From an uncultured Anaerococcus sp. (GTDB lineage: Bacteria; Bacillota; Clostridia; Tissierellales; Peptoniphilaceae), in contig NZ_CALGYW010000083.1 of NCBI RefSeq assembly GCF_937934665.1, forward strand, positions 1 to 14,481: a stretch of 14,481 nucleotides of DNA, given 5' to 3'. Below, one piece after another: positions 13,480 through 14,481 of this stretch. Position numbers and translations under genes: made by a program. Below the pieces are notes generated by a model. The model made no database searches, was not told the DNA's origin, and saw only the letters and a program-made list of their open reading frames with translations. Each line of letters starts with the position of its first letter. The stretch's first letter is position 1.

Positions 13480-14405
13480 TGTATAGTGGATATTTTACTG
13501 ATGTAGGAAATATAAGACTTGGCCACGCCGAGGACCTTGAGGGAGGGACAGGTCTTACTATAATCCTTCCAGATCCAGGAAATACTGCAGGAGTAGATGT
13601 TAGGGGAGGAGCGCCAGGCACTCGCGAGACAGATCTTTTAAATCCTTTAAACCAGGTTTCTGAAGTTTCGTCTATAATTTTATCAGGTGGGTCTGCCTAC
13701 GGCCTAGAAGCGGCCAGCCACTTGATGAAACTCTTAGAAAAAGAGGGCATAGGCTTTGATGTGGGAGTAGGAATAGTTCCCATAATTAGCCAGGCAGTCT
13801 TATTTGATCTAGCCTACAAAAATCCTAAGGCAAGGCCAGATTATGCCATGACTCAAGAAGCTTTTGAAAAAGCGACCTATTCAGATACAAGCCAGGGTAT
13901 AGTTGGAGCAGGTACTGGGGCCACAGTTGGAAAGGGTCTTGGTCCAGAATATTTAGTAAAGTCAGGCCTTGGACAGGCTTCTATAAAAAAAGGCGACCTA
14001 GTTGTATCTGCAATTGTAGCTGTAAATGCCTTTGGAGATATATTTGATTATCACAAGGGACTTCAGATAGCAGGACCAACTAAGGACGGAAAGATTTTTA
14101 AGACCATGGATTTTATAGACCAAATCCTAGGATCTTTTGCTGATATCAAGCCTTCTAATACCACAATTGGTGCAGTTGCTACAAATGCGATTTTTTCTAA
14201 GACAGAGCTTACTAAAATTGCCGGCATGGCCCACGATGGCTACGCGAGGTCTATAAATCCTGTCCATACCTTATTTGACGGAGATACCATATTTTCTCTT
14301 GCTACAAATAAGGTTAAGGCAAATATCAACCTAGTAGGAGCTCTTGCAGCAGAAGCTATGTCTATGGCCATTGCCAACGCTATTTATAAAAGTCAAGAGA
14401 AATAA
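13479..14405 (+). CDS. P1/S58-family peptidase (DmpA/NylC-like, L-aminopeptidase/D-esterase type)
   Basis: 308-residue N-terminal-nucleophile hydrolase. Family members are made as inactive chains that cut themselves and use the freed N-terminal Ser or Thr as nucleophile. Here the expected cleavage point is Asn227-Thr228 within SNTTIGAVATNA (226-237), as in the NylC-type enzymes, which use Thr. Other landmarks are GVDVRGGAPGTRETD (38-52), SGGSAYGLEAA (69-79), the GAGTGATVGK loop (143-152) and HDGYARSINPVHTLFDGD (252-269). No signal peptide, so it acts in the cytoplasm, probably on small N-terminally blocked or beta/D-amino peptides; the true substrate is unknown. The ATG overlaps the previous stop by one base and GAGG (13468-13471) lies a few bases upstream, indicating translational coupling. 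Last gene of the ugd operon. Confidence 0.92.
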   Translation: MYSGYFTDVGNIRLGHAEDLEGGTGLTIILPDPGNTAGVDVRGGAPGTRETDLLNPLNQVSEVSSIILSGGSAYGLEAASHLMKLLEKEGIGFDVGVGIVPIISQAVLFDLAYKNPKARPDYAMTQEAFEKATYSDTSQGIVGAGTGATVGKGLGPEYLVKSGLGQASIKKGDLVVSAIVAVNAFGDIFDYHKGLQIAGPTKDGKIFKTMDFIDQILGSFADIKPSNTTIGAVATNAIFSKTELTKIAGMAHDGYARSINPVHTLFDGDTIFSLATNKVKANINLVGALAAEAMSMAIANAIYKSQEK

Positions 14406-14427
14406 AAAAGCCATCCCTGAGTATTTA
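14405..14427 (+). terminator. Left half of a terminator, apparently split by an insertion sequence
   Basis: AAAAAGCCATCCCT (14405-14418) starts at the peptidase stop codon and looks like the left arm of a hairpin, but no matching AGGGATGGCTTTTT follows before the IS-like sequence at 14428. A 4-bp AGCC/GGCT pairing (14409-14412 with 14428-14431) is the only stem now available in the window. Confidence 0.4.
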
Positions 14428-14481
14428 GGCTCTTTGTCAAATAGTGTTGGTAAATAAAAATCAACCAAATTCTTAATCAGG
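14428..14481. mobile_element. Probable end of an ISL3-family insertion sequence (continues past the window)
   Basis: GGCTCTTTGTCAAATAGTG from 14428 resembles, from memory, the terminal inverted repeat of ISL3-family elements. The preceding 8 bp, AGTATTTA (14420-14427), are AT-rich, as expected for the 8-bp target duplication of that family. No transposase codons lie within the 54 bp visible. Family call needs the rest of the element. Confidence 0.55.

Noticed and set aside
1..14481. CRISPR array, tRNA or rRNA genes
   Set aside because: No regularly spaced repeats and no tRNA-like cloverleaf or rRNA sequence noticed on either strand.

Overview
The window looks like a chromosomal stretch from a low-GC, fermentative, anaerobic Firmicute. 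Gene content and style (glycyl-radical pyruvate formate-lyase, AT-rich DNA, strong AGGAGG-type ribosome binding sites, heavy AGG/AGA arginine codons) suggest an anaerobic Gram-positive coccus such as Anaerococcus or Peptoniphilus. The genus is inference from remembered protein families, not a database match.

Layout. (1) 1-3707: the pyruvate formate-lyase operon. It holds pflB (5' end outside the window), pflA, and a Crp/Fnr-type regulator with no cysteine. Its terminator appears to be split by a 156-bp insertion flanked by 7-bp direct repeats. (2) 3715-5067: a monocistronic YkvI-type membrane protein with its own promoter and terminator. (3) About 5071-6661: an AT-rich, foreign-looking island. 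It carries the wreck of an N6-adenine DNA methyltransferase gene (internal deletion plus two stops), an intact nitrilase-superfamily amidohydrolase, and about 300 bp of unassigned debris. Two related terminator sequences bracket it. (4) 6681-7584: a CmpB-type membrane protein whose true start is probably an ATT codon. (5) Minus strand, 7594-10522: a 30-residue single-span membrane protein that is easily missed, and a 903-residue ABC ATPase/FtsX-permease fusion. (6) Plus strand, 10575-14405: a degenerate alpha-amylase-like (GH13) protein whose catalytic motifs are gone, possibly on a leaderless mRNA; then ugd (UDP-glucose 6-dehydrogenase), an uncharacterised TIM-barrel protein and a P1/DmpA-type self-processing peptidase, the last three tightly packed. 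(7) 14428-14481: what looks like one end of an ISL3-family insertion sequence, placed so that it would split the terminator of the preceding operon.

How the parts work together. PflA installs the glycyl radical on PflB, giving acetyl-CoA and formate from pyruvate without oxygen; the co-transcribed Crp/Fnr protein may regulate this operon or other fermentation genes. Ugd supplies UDP-glucuronate for a surface polymer whose glycosyltransferases are not in the window. The remaining genes look like independent transcription units.

The most striking pattern is that two insertions, and possibly a third, fall in intrinsic terminators. Other points of note are the GH13 pseudoenzyme, the ATT start and the small membrane protein. 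I see no CRISPR array, rRNA or tRNA. All homology statements come from memory of families; no search was run.
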